From a virus: 57,368 nt of DNA. The stretch covers positions 1-57,368 of the IMG/VR virus record IMGVR_UViG_3300032560_001015, one strand, 5' to 3'. Below, piece by piece: positions 50,527-57,368 of this stretch (the first letter of the stretch is position 1; each line of letters opens with the position of its first letter). A program made the position numbers and the translations under genes. Under the pieces are notes generated by a model, which was not told where the DNA came from, searched no databases, and saw only the letters and a program-made list of their open reading frames with translations.

Positions 50527-50979
50527 TTATGGTTGTGTAAATGTAAATGATCCTAGTGGTACATTGATCGTGGTTACATTCCCCAAGTTATCCGTTACTT
50601 GTAATTCTACAGAATTCCCTAGGTTATGCCAAAATATTGTATTACCTTGGAAATTAAATGTTCCGCTAGTGGCTGCACCAGGAGCAAACATAGCAGTAGC
50701 TAGGTTTTGACTTACCTGTGCTAGCACACGTGATTCTAAGTTTACTAGGAACTGGTTAATAGGAGTATTAGCTGCATCTGTTTTGGCCTGTTGCTGTGCT
50801 GCTTGTAAGGCCTGCTCAATTGCCTGCTTGCGAGTAAACTCTTCGTTCTGTATGGTTAAGACATAAGTGCCGTAACCATTGCCATTGAAGCTTGGGCTTT
50901 TGAATGTATAGTCAGGCAGAGGTGCGGCCGTCGCAGTTGATGCCGCTAAGAAAGTGATTGTTATTATTATTTTTTTCAC
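50527..50979 (-). CDS. csgF: CsgF-like curli assembly protein
   Basis: A 150-residue exported protein (signal peptide to about residue 18), GTG start 8 bases after GGAG. The mature N-terminus LPDYTFKSPSFNGNGYGTYVLTIQ is the CsgF signature (FxxPSFGGN) that plugs into the CsgG pore and positions the nucleator. The C-terminal half is beta-rich and somewhat longer than in E. coli. First gene of the operon. Confidence 0.88.
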   Translation of the reverse strand: MKKIIITITFLAASTATAAPLPDYTFKSPSFNGNGYGTYVLTIQNEEFTRKQAIEQALQAAQQQAKTDAANTPINQFLVNLESRVLAQVSQNLATAMFAPGAATSGTFNFQGNTIFWHNLGNSVELQVTDNLGNVTTINVPLGSFTFTQP

Positions 50980-51000
50980 TGTCTAGGCTCCTAGTATTAA

Positions 51001-51008
51001 TATTTACT
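51001..51008 (-). promoter_or_regulatory. late-like promoter box before csgF (AGTAAATA)
   Basis: AGTAAATA on the minus strand, 22 bases upstream of the csgF start codon. A TATAAA stretch lies further up at about 51027-51032. Confidence 0.35.
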
Positions 51009-51043
51009 AGAACCCTAGGGTGAAGTTTTATAGTACTTTAATC

Positions 51044-51057
51044 TTAATCTAGATTAA
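51044..51057. promoter_or_regulatory. perfect 14-bp palindrome upstream of csgF
   Basis: TTAATCT|AGATTAA, a complete palindrome overlapping the stop codon of the preceding gene and about 65 bases upstream of csgF. It fits an operator for a dimeric regulator; no regulator gene is adjacent. An extra TTAATC repeat lies beside it on the plus strand. Confidence 0.4.
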
Positions 51058-51374
51058 ACTTTGACGTCTTTTTCGTTGATACGACGAAGAATTTCATCGT
51101 AGAATGTGTCTACTTCTCCGCCAAACTTGCCGCGAAGATGTTCAATGCATTGTAGGCAGTAGTCATATTCTTGTTTAGAATACCCATTAAGGAAATCGTG
51201 ATGTAGTTTAACCCAGCTTTCTAACTGTGGTAAATCACCTAGACCAATTTTATCACCAGGAATTAGACAAAATACTTCTAGACTGTGTCCATCTTTTTCT
51301 ACTGTTTCTAGATCAAGTACTGTGTACTTTTCTCTGAGTTTTTCTGCGTTTTCACGCCCAAATATAATCTGCAT
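51054..51374 (-). CDS. hypothetical protein
   Basis: A 106-residue charged helical protein (MQIIFGRENAEKLREKYTVL...), common style in phage DNA-metabolism regions, no motif recognised. It overlaps the exonuclease gene by one base. Its stop codon lies within the palindrome upstream of csgF. Confidence 0.6.
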   Translation of the reverse strand: MQIIFGRENAEKLREKYTVLDLETVEKDGHSLEVFCLIPGDKIGLGDLPQLESWVKLHHDFLNGYSKQEYDYCLQCIEHLRGKFGGEVDTFYDEILRRINEKDVKV

Positions 51375-51907
51375 TAACGCTTCTCCGTAATACCTGCTTG
51401 TTTAAACACGTACTGCACAGCCTGTGCTTGACTTACTGCATCTTCTAAGGCATTGTGTAGGCCTGCTTTGTTCTTTTCACGTGGGTCACCTAGGCTACTT
51501 AACAAGGTACGACTATCACGGATCTGCCAGAACTGCCATGGGCATGGTAAGCCCATTTGGCGATATAGGTTTTCTAAAATAACAATGTCAAATACTGGAC
51601 CTTGTGCCCAGATATTATCACAACCTACAATAAATCTGTTTAGTTCTTGCGTAAACTTTTCTAAGCTGACTCTATCACCTTCACCCAGAGCTTCTTCACG
51701 GACATCTTCTGCTTGATTACCCCACCAAGCAATAGTATTGTCATCTACATGTCGTCCTAGAGCAATTTGACTGTCAATGTCAATGCGGAAGTAGATACCG
51801 TCTACAATGTCTTCTTGGTTATAAGGACTAAATTTACAAGCACCAAATGTACAAATTGTAGCATCAGGACGCACACTTAGCGTTTCTAAGTCTAACATCA
51901 CATCCAT
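51374..51907 (-). CDS. DEDD-family 3'-5' exonuclease
   Basis: A 177-residue RNase T/DnaQ-like nuclease. Exo motifs are visible: MLDLETLS (D-x-E, first block), GPVFDIVILENLYRQ (second, Asp), and HNALEDAVSQA (H-x4-D, third). Single-domain, so a stand-alone trimming nuclease. Downstream of the nucleotidyltransferase unit and one base from the hypothetical gene. Confidence 0.8.
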   Translation of the reverse strand: MDVMLDLETLSVRPDATICTFGACKFSPYNQEDIVDGIYFRIDIDSQIALGRHVDDNTIAWWGNQAEDVREEALGEGDRVSLEKFTQELNRFIVGCDNIWAQGPVFDIVILENLYRQMGLPCPWQFWQIRDSRTLLSSLGDPREKNKAGLHNALEDAVSQAQAVQYVFKQAGITEKR

Positions 51908-52092
51908 TAGTGTTTCTCCATTTTCTTACGACATTCTTCTTTGACCTTGGGTGGCACATCTGGACTAATCTCAGCTATGCGGCAGTCATAGAACACTGTT
52001 ACTTCTGGTTTAGGTGGAAAAAATGCCATGACCATTGATGCAATAACAACAAATAGTAGGATAAAAAATTTTGTATCTTCACTTAGTTTCAT
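51907..52092 (-). CDS. 61-aa membrane protein
   Basis: A short protein with one helix (FFILLFVVIASMVMAFFPPK) and a Cys-containing tail (YDCRIAEISPDVPPKVKEECRKK). Overlaps both neighbours. No family; the tail may carry a disulphide in the periplasm. Confidence 0.55.
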   Translation of the reverse strand: MKLSEDTKFFILLFVVIASMVMAFFPPKPEVTVFYDCRIAEISPDVPPKVKEECRKKMEKH

Positions 52093-52567
52093 GTTTAGCC
52101 TTCAATAATTTTTCAGTTTCGGCATGTGCTACACGTTTACGTAAACTTGAACTACTAAATGAATGATCACGTTTATTGTAAATTAATTCAATGCCACGAT
52201 ATAGACATTCTTCTTTACCAGTAAAATCAGTATGTTGATATTCTTCACCTAAAATACGCACATCAAGTGGTAGGATTAACAGCAAGTCAATTAGGTCTTG
52301 TTCTGTTTGGTAGATAACAACTTCATCTACATAACGACAAGCGGCCAATTGAATTTGACGTTCAACAATACTTTGAACAGGTTTGTTCTTAGTGTCAGGA
52401 CGATCAATAGTTGGATCTGTTTGTAATCCACATATTAGGTAATCACAGTGGTTTTTAGCTTCACTTAACATGGCTATATGGCCAGCATGTAGCATGTCAA
52501 AGGTACTAAAGGTGATACCTATGCGCTTACCTTCAGCTTTGAGTTCTTTAATCTTGTTGAAAATCAT
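52079..52567 (-). CDS. cytidylyltransferase-like nucleotidyltransferase
   Basis: A 162-residue protein of the HxGH nucleotidyltransferase superfamily. GITFSTFDMLHAGHIAMLSEA holds the HAGH catalytic motif, and SFSSSSLRKRVA the C-terminal ISTS-like signature. Likely transfers CMP or AMP to a phosphorylated small molecule (glycerol-3-phosphate-like). Overlaps ClpS by 4 bases. Confidence 0.75.
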   Translation of the reverse strand: MIFNKIKELKAEGKRIGITFSTFDMLHAGHIAMLSEAKNHCDYLICGLQTDPTIDRPDTKNKPVQSIVERQIQLAACRYVDEVVIYQTEQDLIDLLLILPLDVRILGEEYQHTDFTGKEECLYRGIELIYNKRDHSFSSSSLRKRVAHAETEKLLKAKHETK

Positions 52568-52896
52568 GCGTCTGGTTCTAGTTTAACTTGCAGTGGAAAT
52601 CCGTTGTTACGGGCCAGTTGCGTTACTTCTACACCTTTTTGTTCTGCCATTTCATATGGTAGTACAGCGGCAATACCTGATCCTTCTTCATGGATCTTCA
52701 TTGTAACTGCTTCTGCTGATTCTGGTGTATGATTGAATATAGTTACCAATGTTTCCACAACAAACTCCATGGTAGTTACATTATCATTAATGTAGATCAC
52801 ACGATACATTGGAGGTTCTTGCAAATCAAAGTTAGGGACAGGCTTTGTCCTTGTGACAGCTTTGGTACCCATATGTTCCTTTTCTATAATTGACAT
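52564..52896 (-). CDS. clpS: ClpS adaptor
   Basis: A 110-residue N-end-rule adaptor. MYRVIYINDNVTTMEFVVETLVTIFNH carries the conserved DN pair, and the binding helix AEAVTMKIHEEGSGIAAVLPYEMAEQK follows. ClpS delivers N-degron substrates to ClpA; with the phage ClpP at 16823 it could redirect host proteolysis. Two starts are possible (MSIIE or MGTKAV). Located near hsp20 and dnaK. Confidence 0.93.
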   Translation of the reverse strand: MSIIEKEHMGTKAVTRTKPVPNFDLQEPPMYRVIYINDNVTTMEFVVETLVTIFNHTPESAEAVTMKIHEEGSGIAAVLPYEMAEQKGVEVTQLARNNGFPLQVKLEPDA

Positions 52897-52950
52897 AATT
52901 TTTTAGTTGAATAGCGGGGTAAGTTTCCTTACCCCTTACTATTAATTATA

Positions 52951-53394
52951 CTACTTCTGAAAGGTAATTGCAATCTTTTTTGGCTTTTCGTGTTCAGGAA
53001 CAAACACTTCCAATTTGATTGTTAAGATGCCGTTTTTAACACTAGCACCTTTGACTTCAACGTTGTCTGCAAGAGCAAACGTGCGTGTAAAGTCACGTGC
53101 AGCAATGCCTTGATGTAAGTAGTTGCCCACACGTGTGTCAGTGGCTTTTGATTCACCACGCACAAACAGTTCACCATTTTGCATTTCAACATCTAGTTCG
53201 TCTTCTGCAAAGCCAGCGACTGCTACTTCAATTTCATACTCGTTCTCAGCAACACGAACGATGTTGTATGGTGGATAGTTACTTGAGTTTAATGTACCTG
53301 CTGTACGAGCAAGTTCATCAAACATACGGTCAAAGCCCACAGCAAATCTGTGAATTTGTGGGATATCTAACGAATTTACATATACTTGTTTCAT
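52951..53394 (-). CDS. Hsp20 small heat-shock protein
   Basis: A 147-residue alpha-crystallin-domain chaperone. The core spans PPYNIVRVAENEYEIEVAVAGFAEDELDVEMQNGELFVRG to the TFALADNVEVKGASVKNGILTIKLEVFVPEHEKPKKIAI end, including the A-x-x-x-N-G-I/V-L signature (ASVKNGILTI). It holds unfolding proteins for DnaK. The shared chaperone leader element precedes it and a weak hairpin (52916-52935) follows. Confidence 0.95.
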   Translation of the reverse strand: MKQVYVNSLDIPQIHRFAVGFDRMFDELARTAGTLNSSNYPPYNIVRVAENEYEIEVAVAGFAEDELDVEMQNGELFVRGESKATDTRVGNYLHQGIAARDFTRTFALADNVEVKGASVKNGILTIKLEVFVPEHEKPKKIAITFQK

Positions 53395-53401
53395 AGCTTA
53401 T

Positions 53402-53421
53402 TCTCCTTATATTAAGCAAGA
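53402..53421 (-). promoter_or_regulatory. shared chaperone leader element (hsp20 copy)
   Basis: Minus-strand CTTGCTTAATATAAGGAGAA before hsp20. Nearly the same block precedes groES and dnaK. Confidence 0.5.
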
Positions 53422-53437
53422 TTAATTAAAGGACCCC

Positions 53438-55360
53438 TTAGGCATCCTTTTTAACTTCAGTGAACTCAGCATCTACTACTTCACCTTCTACTGGTTTCTC
53501 TGAATTGGGTTGTGCACCAGGTTGAACTTCAGCTTGTTTAGCTACTTCAGCCTGTTGCATAATATCAAACAATGGTTTAACTGGCTCAGCTAGTGCTGAG
53601 ATAGCTTCCATGATCTTGTCAGCATCTTCTGTAGCTTTGGCTGTTTCAAGATCTTTTAGTGCTGATTCAATTTTTTCTTTCATGCCATCATCTAACTTGT
53701 CACCGTGTTCTTTTAATGCTTTGTTAATACCGTGTACTTGTTCATCAGCACGGTTTTTAGCATCAACTACAGCACGAGCTTTAACGTCAGCATCTTTGTT
53801 AGCTTCAGCTTCTTGAATCATCTTTTCAATTTCTTCTTCAGTTAAGCCTGAGTTAGCTTTGATAGTGATCTTGTTTTCTTTGCCAGTGTTTTTATCTTTG
53901 GCACTTACTTTCAAGATACCGTTAGCATCAATGTCAAGTGTAATTTCAATTGCTGGCACGCCACGTGGAGCAGGAGCAATACCTTCTAGGTTAAATTCAC
54001 CTAGTTTCTTGTTGTCCTTGATAAACTCACGTTCACCTTGTCCAATAGCTACTGTAACTGCTGGTTGGTTGTCTTCTGCTGTTGAGAATGTTTGACTAAC
54101 TTTAGTAGGAATAGTTGTATTCTTTTTAATCAGTTTAGTCATAACACCGCCAACTGTTTCAATACCTAGGCTCAACGGAGTAACGTCTAACAATAACACG
54201 TCTGTTTTATCACCTGCTAGAACAGCACCTTGGATAGCCGCACCAACTGCTACAGCTTCGTCTGGGTTAACGTCTTTGCGTGGATCACGTCCAAAGATCT
54301 CTTTAACTGATTCCTGTACCTTAGGCATGCGTGTTTGGCCACCAACTAAGATAACATCATCAATGTCGCTGGCACTTACACCTGCATCTTTCAATGCTAC
54401 CTTACATGGCTCGCTAGCACGTTTGATCAAATCTTCTACTAGGCCTTCAAACTTAGCACGTGTAATAGTTACGTTTAAGTGTTTAGGACCAGTGGCATCA
54501 GCAGTAACGTACGGTAAGTTTACTGTGGTTTGTTGGCTGCTTGATAGTTCAATTTTAGCTTTTTCTGCTGATTCTTTTAGGCGTTGTAGAGCTAGAACAT
54601 CTTTTGACAGGTCAACGCCTGACTCTTTTAAGAATTCATCAATTAAGTAGTTCATTAGACGTTGGTCAAAGTCTTCACCGCCTAGGAATGTGTCACCATT
54701 GGTAGCTAGTACTTCAAATTGTTTTTCGCCATCAACATCTACAATTTCAATGATTGATACGTCAAATGTACCACCACCTAGATCGTATACAGCAATCTTA
54801 CGATCTTTCTTAGAATCTTTATCCATACCAAACGCTAGTGCAGCCGCTGTTGGCTCATTGATAATACGTAAGACTTCTAGGCCTGCAATAGTACCTGCAT
54901 CTTTAGTTGCTTGACGTTGGCTGTCATTAAAGTAAGCAGGAACAGTAATAACTGCCTGTGTTACTTCATGTCCAAGATAGTCTTCAGCGGTCTTTTTCAT
55001 TTTGCGTAAGACTTCAGCTGAAATCTGTGGTGGTGCTAGTTCTTGATCATCAATCTTAACCCATGCATCACCATTTTTGTTTTTAACAATTTTGTATGGC
55101 ATTAGGTCAATGTCTTTTTGTACTTCTTTTTCGTCAAACTTACGACCAATTAAGCGTTTAGCCGCATAGACTGTTTTCTTTGGATTTGTAACTGCTTGAC
55201 GTTTAGCTGGTGCACCAACTACGATCTCATCGCCGTAGGCAACGATACTAGGTGTAGTACGAGCACCTTCGTTATTTTCAATTACTTTTGGTTTGTTGTT
55301 TTCAAGAATGGCCACACATGAGTTAGTGGTGCCGAGGTCAATACCAATGATCTTAGACAT
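53438..55360 (-). CDS. dnaK: DnaK chaperone (Hsp70)
   Basis: Full-length 640-residue Hsp70. Signatures [33 protein letters not shown] and [15 protein letters not shown] are intact; the linker [13 protein letters not shown] and substrate-binding domain follow, with a helical lid and a bacterial-like tail ending [14 protein letters not shown]. It binds exposed hydrophobic stretches in an ATP-driven cycle with DnaJ and GrpE, which are not in the window. Complete frame, normal bacterial length. Preceded by the chaperone leader element and a micro-ORF. Confidence 0.98.
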   Translation of the reverse strand: MSKIIGIDLGTTNSCVAILENNKPKVIENNEGARTTPSIVAYGDEIVVGAPAKRQAVTNPKKTVYAAKRLIGRKFDEKEVQKDIDLMPYKIVKNKNGDAWVKIDDQELAPPQISAEVLRKMKKTAEDYLGHEVTQAVITVPAYFNDSQRQATKDAGTIAGLEVLRIINEPTAAALAFGMDKDSKKDRKIAVYDLGGGTFDVSIIEIVDVDGEKQFEVLATNGDTFLGGEDFDQRLMNYLIDEFLKESGVDLSKDVLALQRLKESAEKAKIELSSSQQTTVNLPYVTADATGPKHLNVTITRAKFEGLVEDLIKRASEPCKVALKDAGVSASDIDDVILVGGQTRMPKVQESVKEIFGRDPRKDVNPDEAVAVGAAIQGAVLAGDKTDVLLLDVTPLSLGIETVGGVMTKLIKKNTTIPTKVSQTFSTAEDNQPAVTVAIGQGEREFIKDNKKLGEFNLEGIAPAPRGVPAIEITLDIDANGILKVSAKDKNTGKENKITIKANSGLTEEEIEKMIQEAEANKDADVKARAVVDAKNRADEQVHGINKALKEHGDKLDDGMKEKIESALKDLETAKATEDADKIMEAISALAEPVKPLFDIMQQAEVAKQAEVQPGAQPNSEKPVEGEVVDAEFTEVKKDA

Positions 55361-55364
55361 ATAG

Positions 55365-55384
55365 TTTCTCCTTTATTAAGCAAG
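55365..55384 (-). promoter_or_regulatory. shared chaperone leader element (dnaK copy)
   Basis: Minus-strand CTTGCTTAATAAAGGAGAA before dnaK. Third copy of the block also found at groES and hsp20. Confidence 0.5.
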
Positions 55385-55404
55385 ATCTAAAATGTAAACC
55401 CTCA

Positions 55405-55467
55405 TCAGAGCAGTCTACCGTATGTTGGGAAGCCAAAGCCTCCCACTTCTGTATCAGAATTATTCAT
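55405..55467 (-). CDS. 20-aa micro-ORF upstream of dnaK
   Basis: Frame MNNSDTEVGGFGFPTYGRLL with an AAAGGAGGA site 9 bases before the ATG and a shortened form of the CTTGCTTAAT leader (CTTGCTAAAGGAGG). Conserved-looking Gly/Pro content (GGFGFPTYGR). It may be a translated leader that controls dnaK or a true micropeptide. Confidence 0.45.
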   Translation of the reverse strand: MNNSDTEVGGFGFPTYGRLL

Positions 55468-55560
55468 TCTGCCATCCTCCTTTAGCAAGTTTAGCCGCCT
55501 GCAATTAAGTATAAATCAGCGGTTGTATAATTATTTATTTCTTGTATTAGTTATTATATA

Positions 55561-55794
55561 CTAATATAATTTTTTGGGCAACTCTTGGCTGGAAATTTTC
55601 TTTTTCCAACGGTTTTTAGCTGCCGACGCTTTTTTCTTACGAGTAGCTGTGGGCTTTTCATAAAATTCACGATCACGTAGTTCTTGTAGCAGGCCGCTGT
55701 CCATCATTTTCTTTTTGAACTTGCGCATGGCCGCTTCTACGTTATCATTCTTAACGTAAACAGTACTGCCTTTAAGTGGGTTTTCGTATGGCAT
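55561..55794 (-). CDS. rpsU: ribosomal protein bS21
   Basis: A 77-residue basic protein ([43 protein letters not shown]). It matches bS21, which sits at the mRNA exit of the small subunit and affects start-site choice. Phage bS21 genes are thought to bias ribosomes to viral messages. It has its own consensus-type promoter with an 18-base spacer. Confidence 0.93.
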   Translation of the reverse strand: MPYENPLKGSTVYVKNDNVEAAMRKFKKKMMDSGLLQELRDREFYEKPTATRKKKASAAKNRWKKKISSQELPKKLY

Positions 55795-55836
55795 AAAATC
55801 CTTTATTATATTAGTATATTATTTACCAATACTAGC

Positions 55837-55866
55837 ATTATAACAGGGATTTATCTGGAGTGTCAA
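55837..55866 (-). promoter_or_regulatory. sigma70-type promoter for bS21
   Basis: TTGACA (55866-55861), spacer 18, TATAAT (55842-55837), upstream of bS21 at 55794. The -35 overlaps the 3' end of the preceding gene. Confidence 0.78.
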
Positions 55867-56201
55867 CTATTTTGAGCAGCATAGCGACGGAAATAGTCTA
55901 TACAACTCTTTAGGTCTAGATCTGGACCATAGCGTTGACCATCTGGGACTACTGAAACTTCACTGACTGTGTTGATCAGCACTGCATCAGCATTTTTGGT
56001 AATTTCACTTAGATACTCTAAATCACCAGTTTCGCCTGTGTAGAAGTACACATCAAAGTTAAGTGAACAAGATTGTAAAAATATAGTAAGAACTTTGGTT
56101 TCTAATTCGTATGGATCAACTAAGACTACTGTGTGACTTGTGGTGCTTTTTTCTAAAACTGTTGGGTGTGTGATGAATCTACTTTCAGTTGGGTTTGTCA
56201 T
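55863..56201 (-). CDS. hypothetical protein
   Basis: A 112-residue acidic protein (MTNPTESRFITHPTVLEKST...) with a Rossmann-like alternation (TVVLVDPYELETKVLTIFLQ, FDVYFYTGET, ADAVLINTVSEV). The core resembles a response-regulator-like or flavodoxin-like fold without obvious catalytic Asp. Function unknown. Overlaps the membrane protein gene. Confidence 0.5.
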   Translation of the reverse strand: MTNPTESRFITHPTVLEKSTTSHTVVLVDPYELETKVLTIFLQSCSLNFDVYFYTGETGDLEYLSEITKNADAVLINTVSEVSVVPDGQRYGPDLDLKSCIDYFRRYAAQNS

Positions 56202-57368
56202 TGTTTAAGTACCTTGAAATTTGCTCTTGTTCAGCGACGGACAACATGTCCACATCATACTCTCCGCTGTCAATCTTCTCGATTAGATGTTGTATATATG
56301 CGGCGTCGTAGGCAAAACTGTCAGTCTTGGTTTTATCTACTTCTATCCACTTCTTTTCATTCCACTTGAACAGCTTGCTGGGCAACATGTCTACACGTAG
56401 AAACATATCACCTTTGTTTGGATTTGGTGGAAACTCTGTACCAAATCCAGCATCCACTGGATTATTGTCTGCTTCACTGATAGCAAAACTAGGAATATCC
56501 ACAGATCTAGGTTTGATAATAGGTTCTGGATCAAACTTATCTGGATGGTGTACTACCTCTGGTTCTTCAACTGTGTTAGCCAAATGATGATGGAATAGAG
56601 TACGTTGTTGTGGTTTTGGTCTAGCAGGTACTGCAACTTCTTCTACTGTGGCCACAGGTATACTTGCAACTGGTTCTGGATTTTCTGCTACTACAGTGTT
56701 AGCAGTGATAAAATCAATGAAATCTTCAGCGGCAATGCCGTTGAGTTCAGGTTCTGGCTTTTTTATTTCAGCAGGCTCTTCAGGTAGTGTAACAACTACG
56801 TCTGGGTTTGATTCCGGCACAGCAATACGACTAATGAATAAAGGCTCTTTAGCAACTAAGCCTACATTACCAGAAGCACTTGGCCATGCCCATGGTTTGT
56901 TTAGATATCCATTATTGGCATCTATTTCTTTAGCTAGTTCCTTACCTTCATCAAAGAACGACGTCATTTCAATGTCATTGTCTACGTTGGCTTCTTGTTT
57001 GATAGCCTCTATTTGCTCTTCAGTGATTTCATCGTCCCACTCAGGCCATGCTTCTGTGTCGGGTACCCACTCTTGATGCCAGCCCTTGCGTTTTTCTTTG
57101 TCATCTCGAGCCCAGGCAATAGTTTGTTCTGCGGCCAAGATTAATATAAGTGCTAGGGGATCAAATACAAATACTAGTAAGATGATTACCCAACGCACAG
57201 CACGCTCTAATAGATCAGCATTGGGATTGTCACCGTAGATCAGTGCGGCTATGTACTTAATTGGTCCTATGTGGCTTTCAGCAACACGACTTTTGGCCGC
57301 AATAGGCGCACGTTCTGCTTGTAGTGTGCTAATATTTTTCTGTGCTATACTAATATCTGCTTGTAATG
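56185..57368 (-). CDS. membrane protein with coiled-coil start, 5' end cut by window edge
   Basis: The frame stays open to the right edge beyond the GTG at 57198 (LQADISIAQKNISTLQAERA...), so the true start is outside the window. The visible part has a helical coiled segment, a paired membrane helix (VRWVIILLVFVFDPLALILILAA), then a Pro/Glu-rich cytoplasmic stretch and a folded end with SKLFKWNEKKWIEVD. It resembles phage membrane or virion-associated proteins with a central transmembrane pair. Function unknown. Confidence 0.65.
   Translation of the reverse strand, partial: LQADISIAQKNISTLQAERAPIAAKSRVAESHIGPIKYIAALIYGDNPNADLLERAVRWVIILLVFVFDPLALILILAAEQTIAWARDDKEKRKGWHQEWVPDTEAWPEWDDEITEEQIEAIKQEANVDNDIEMTSFFDEGKELAKEIDANNGYLNKPWAWPSASGNVGLVAKEPLFISRIAVPESNPDVVVTLPEEPAEIKKPEPELNGIAAEDFIDFITANTVVAENPEPVASIPVATVEEVAVPARPKPQQRTLFHHHLANTVEEPEVVHHPDKFDPEPIIKPRSVDIPSFAISEADNNPVDAGFGTEFPPNPNKGDMFLRVDMLPSKLFKWNEKKWIEVDKTKTDSFAYDAAYIQHLIEKIDSGEYDVDMLSVAEQEQISRYLNNDKPN

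Noticed and set aside
45259-50979. Bacterial chromosome or plasmid as source
   Set aside because: The curli operon alone would fit a bacterium, but its flanks hold tRNAs with CCA, late boxes, homing nucleases and phage-type genes without housekeeping synteny. Assembly chimera is not excluded.
52916-52935. Hairpin after hsp20 as a strong terminator
   Set aside because: A perfect 8-bp stem exists (GGGGTAAG/CTTACCCC), but no T tract follows on the minus strand; kept only as a weak signal.

Overview
The window looks like a contiguous piece of a large T4-like tailed-phage genome (AT-rich, about 60% A+T) that infects a Gram-negative bacterium. The evidence is a tail-fibre block with repeated GN-type motifs, a 28-gene tRNA array covering all 20 amino acids with CCA encoded in every gene, free-standing GIY-YIG and HNH endonucleases, T4-type late promoter boxes (TATAAATA and close variants), and many tightly packed small genes, mostly on the minus strand. 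No ribosomal RNA, replicase, terminase or capsid gene is in the window, so the phage assignment is an inference from content and layout.

Layout. 1-8600 (minus): tail-fibre and virion proteins; the first runs off the left edge. 8731-10652: groEL and groES with a sigma70-like promoter. 10769-12489: an HNH gene and a DGQHR-like gene. 12630-12938: a circularly permuted (two-piece) tmRNA. 12939-15556: small genes, several behind near-consensus sigma70 promoters. 15651-18314: asparagine-synthase-like PP-loop protein, ClpP, a TraR/DksA zinc-finger protein and small genes. 18400-27967: a sugar/small-molecule and DNA-repair region (two related glycosyltransferase-like proteins, a B12-type radical SAM enzyme, UV damage endonuclease, a fibre-like protein, amidinotransferase, 2OG-Fe(II) oxygenase, UDP-sugar dehydrogenase). 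28025-30103 (plus): small membrane proteins including a duplicated holin-like gene, plus a GIY-YIG endonuclease. 30100-34241: D,D-peptidase, radical SAM protein, CHASE2-adenylyl cyclase and a lipoprotein. 34256-42288: tRNA array interrupted by endonucleases, an RNase H-like YkuK protein, a phosphatase, a methyltransferase and small genes. 42568-45187: small gene, FeoA domain, RNA polymerase omega, a glycosyltransferase and small paralogues. 45259-50979: a six-gene curli-like operon (csgF, csgG, two curlin-repeat proteins, a FecR-domain protein and a third curlin-repeat protein). 51054-55360: exonuclease, nucleotidyltransferase, ClpS, Hsp20 and DnaK. 55405-57368: a micro-ORF, ribosomal protein bS21, and a membrane protein that runs off the right edge.

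How it fits together. The virus appears to carry much of a protein-quality-control and translation kit: GroEL/ES, DnaK, Hsp20, ClpP, ClpS, tmRNA, bS21 and tRNAs. It also carries RNA-polymerase-associated proteins (omega, TraR/DksA-like). Beyond that it has an extracellular-matrix module: a CsgG-type pore, a CsgF-type partner and three secreted curlin-repeat proteins with a FecR-domain protein. A membrane CHASE2 adenylyl cyclase could feed cAMP-dependent surface or biofilm regulation. Two promoter classes are visible: TTGACA-N17-TATAAT (host sigma70 type, probably early) and TATAAATA-like (T4 late type). In several cases the predicted start site coincides with the ATG, suggesting leaderless messages. 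The phage-borne curli operon is the most unusual item.
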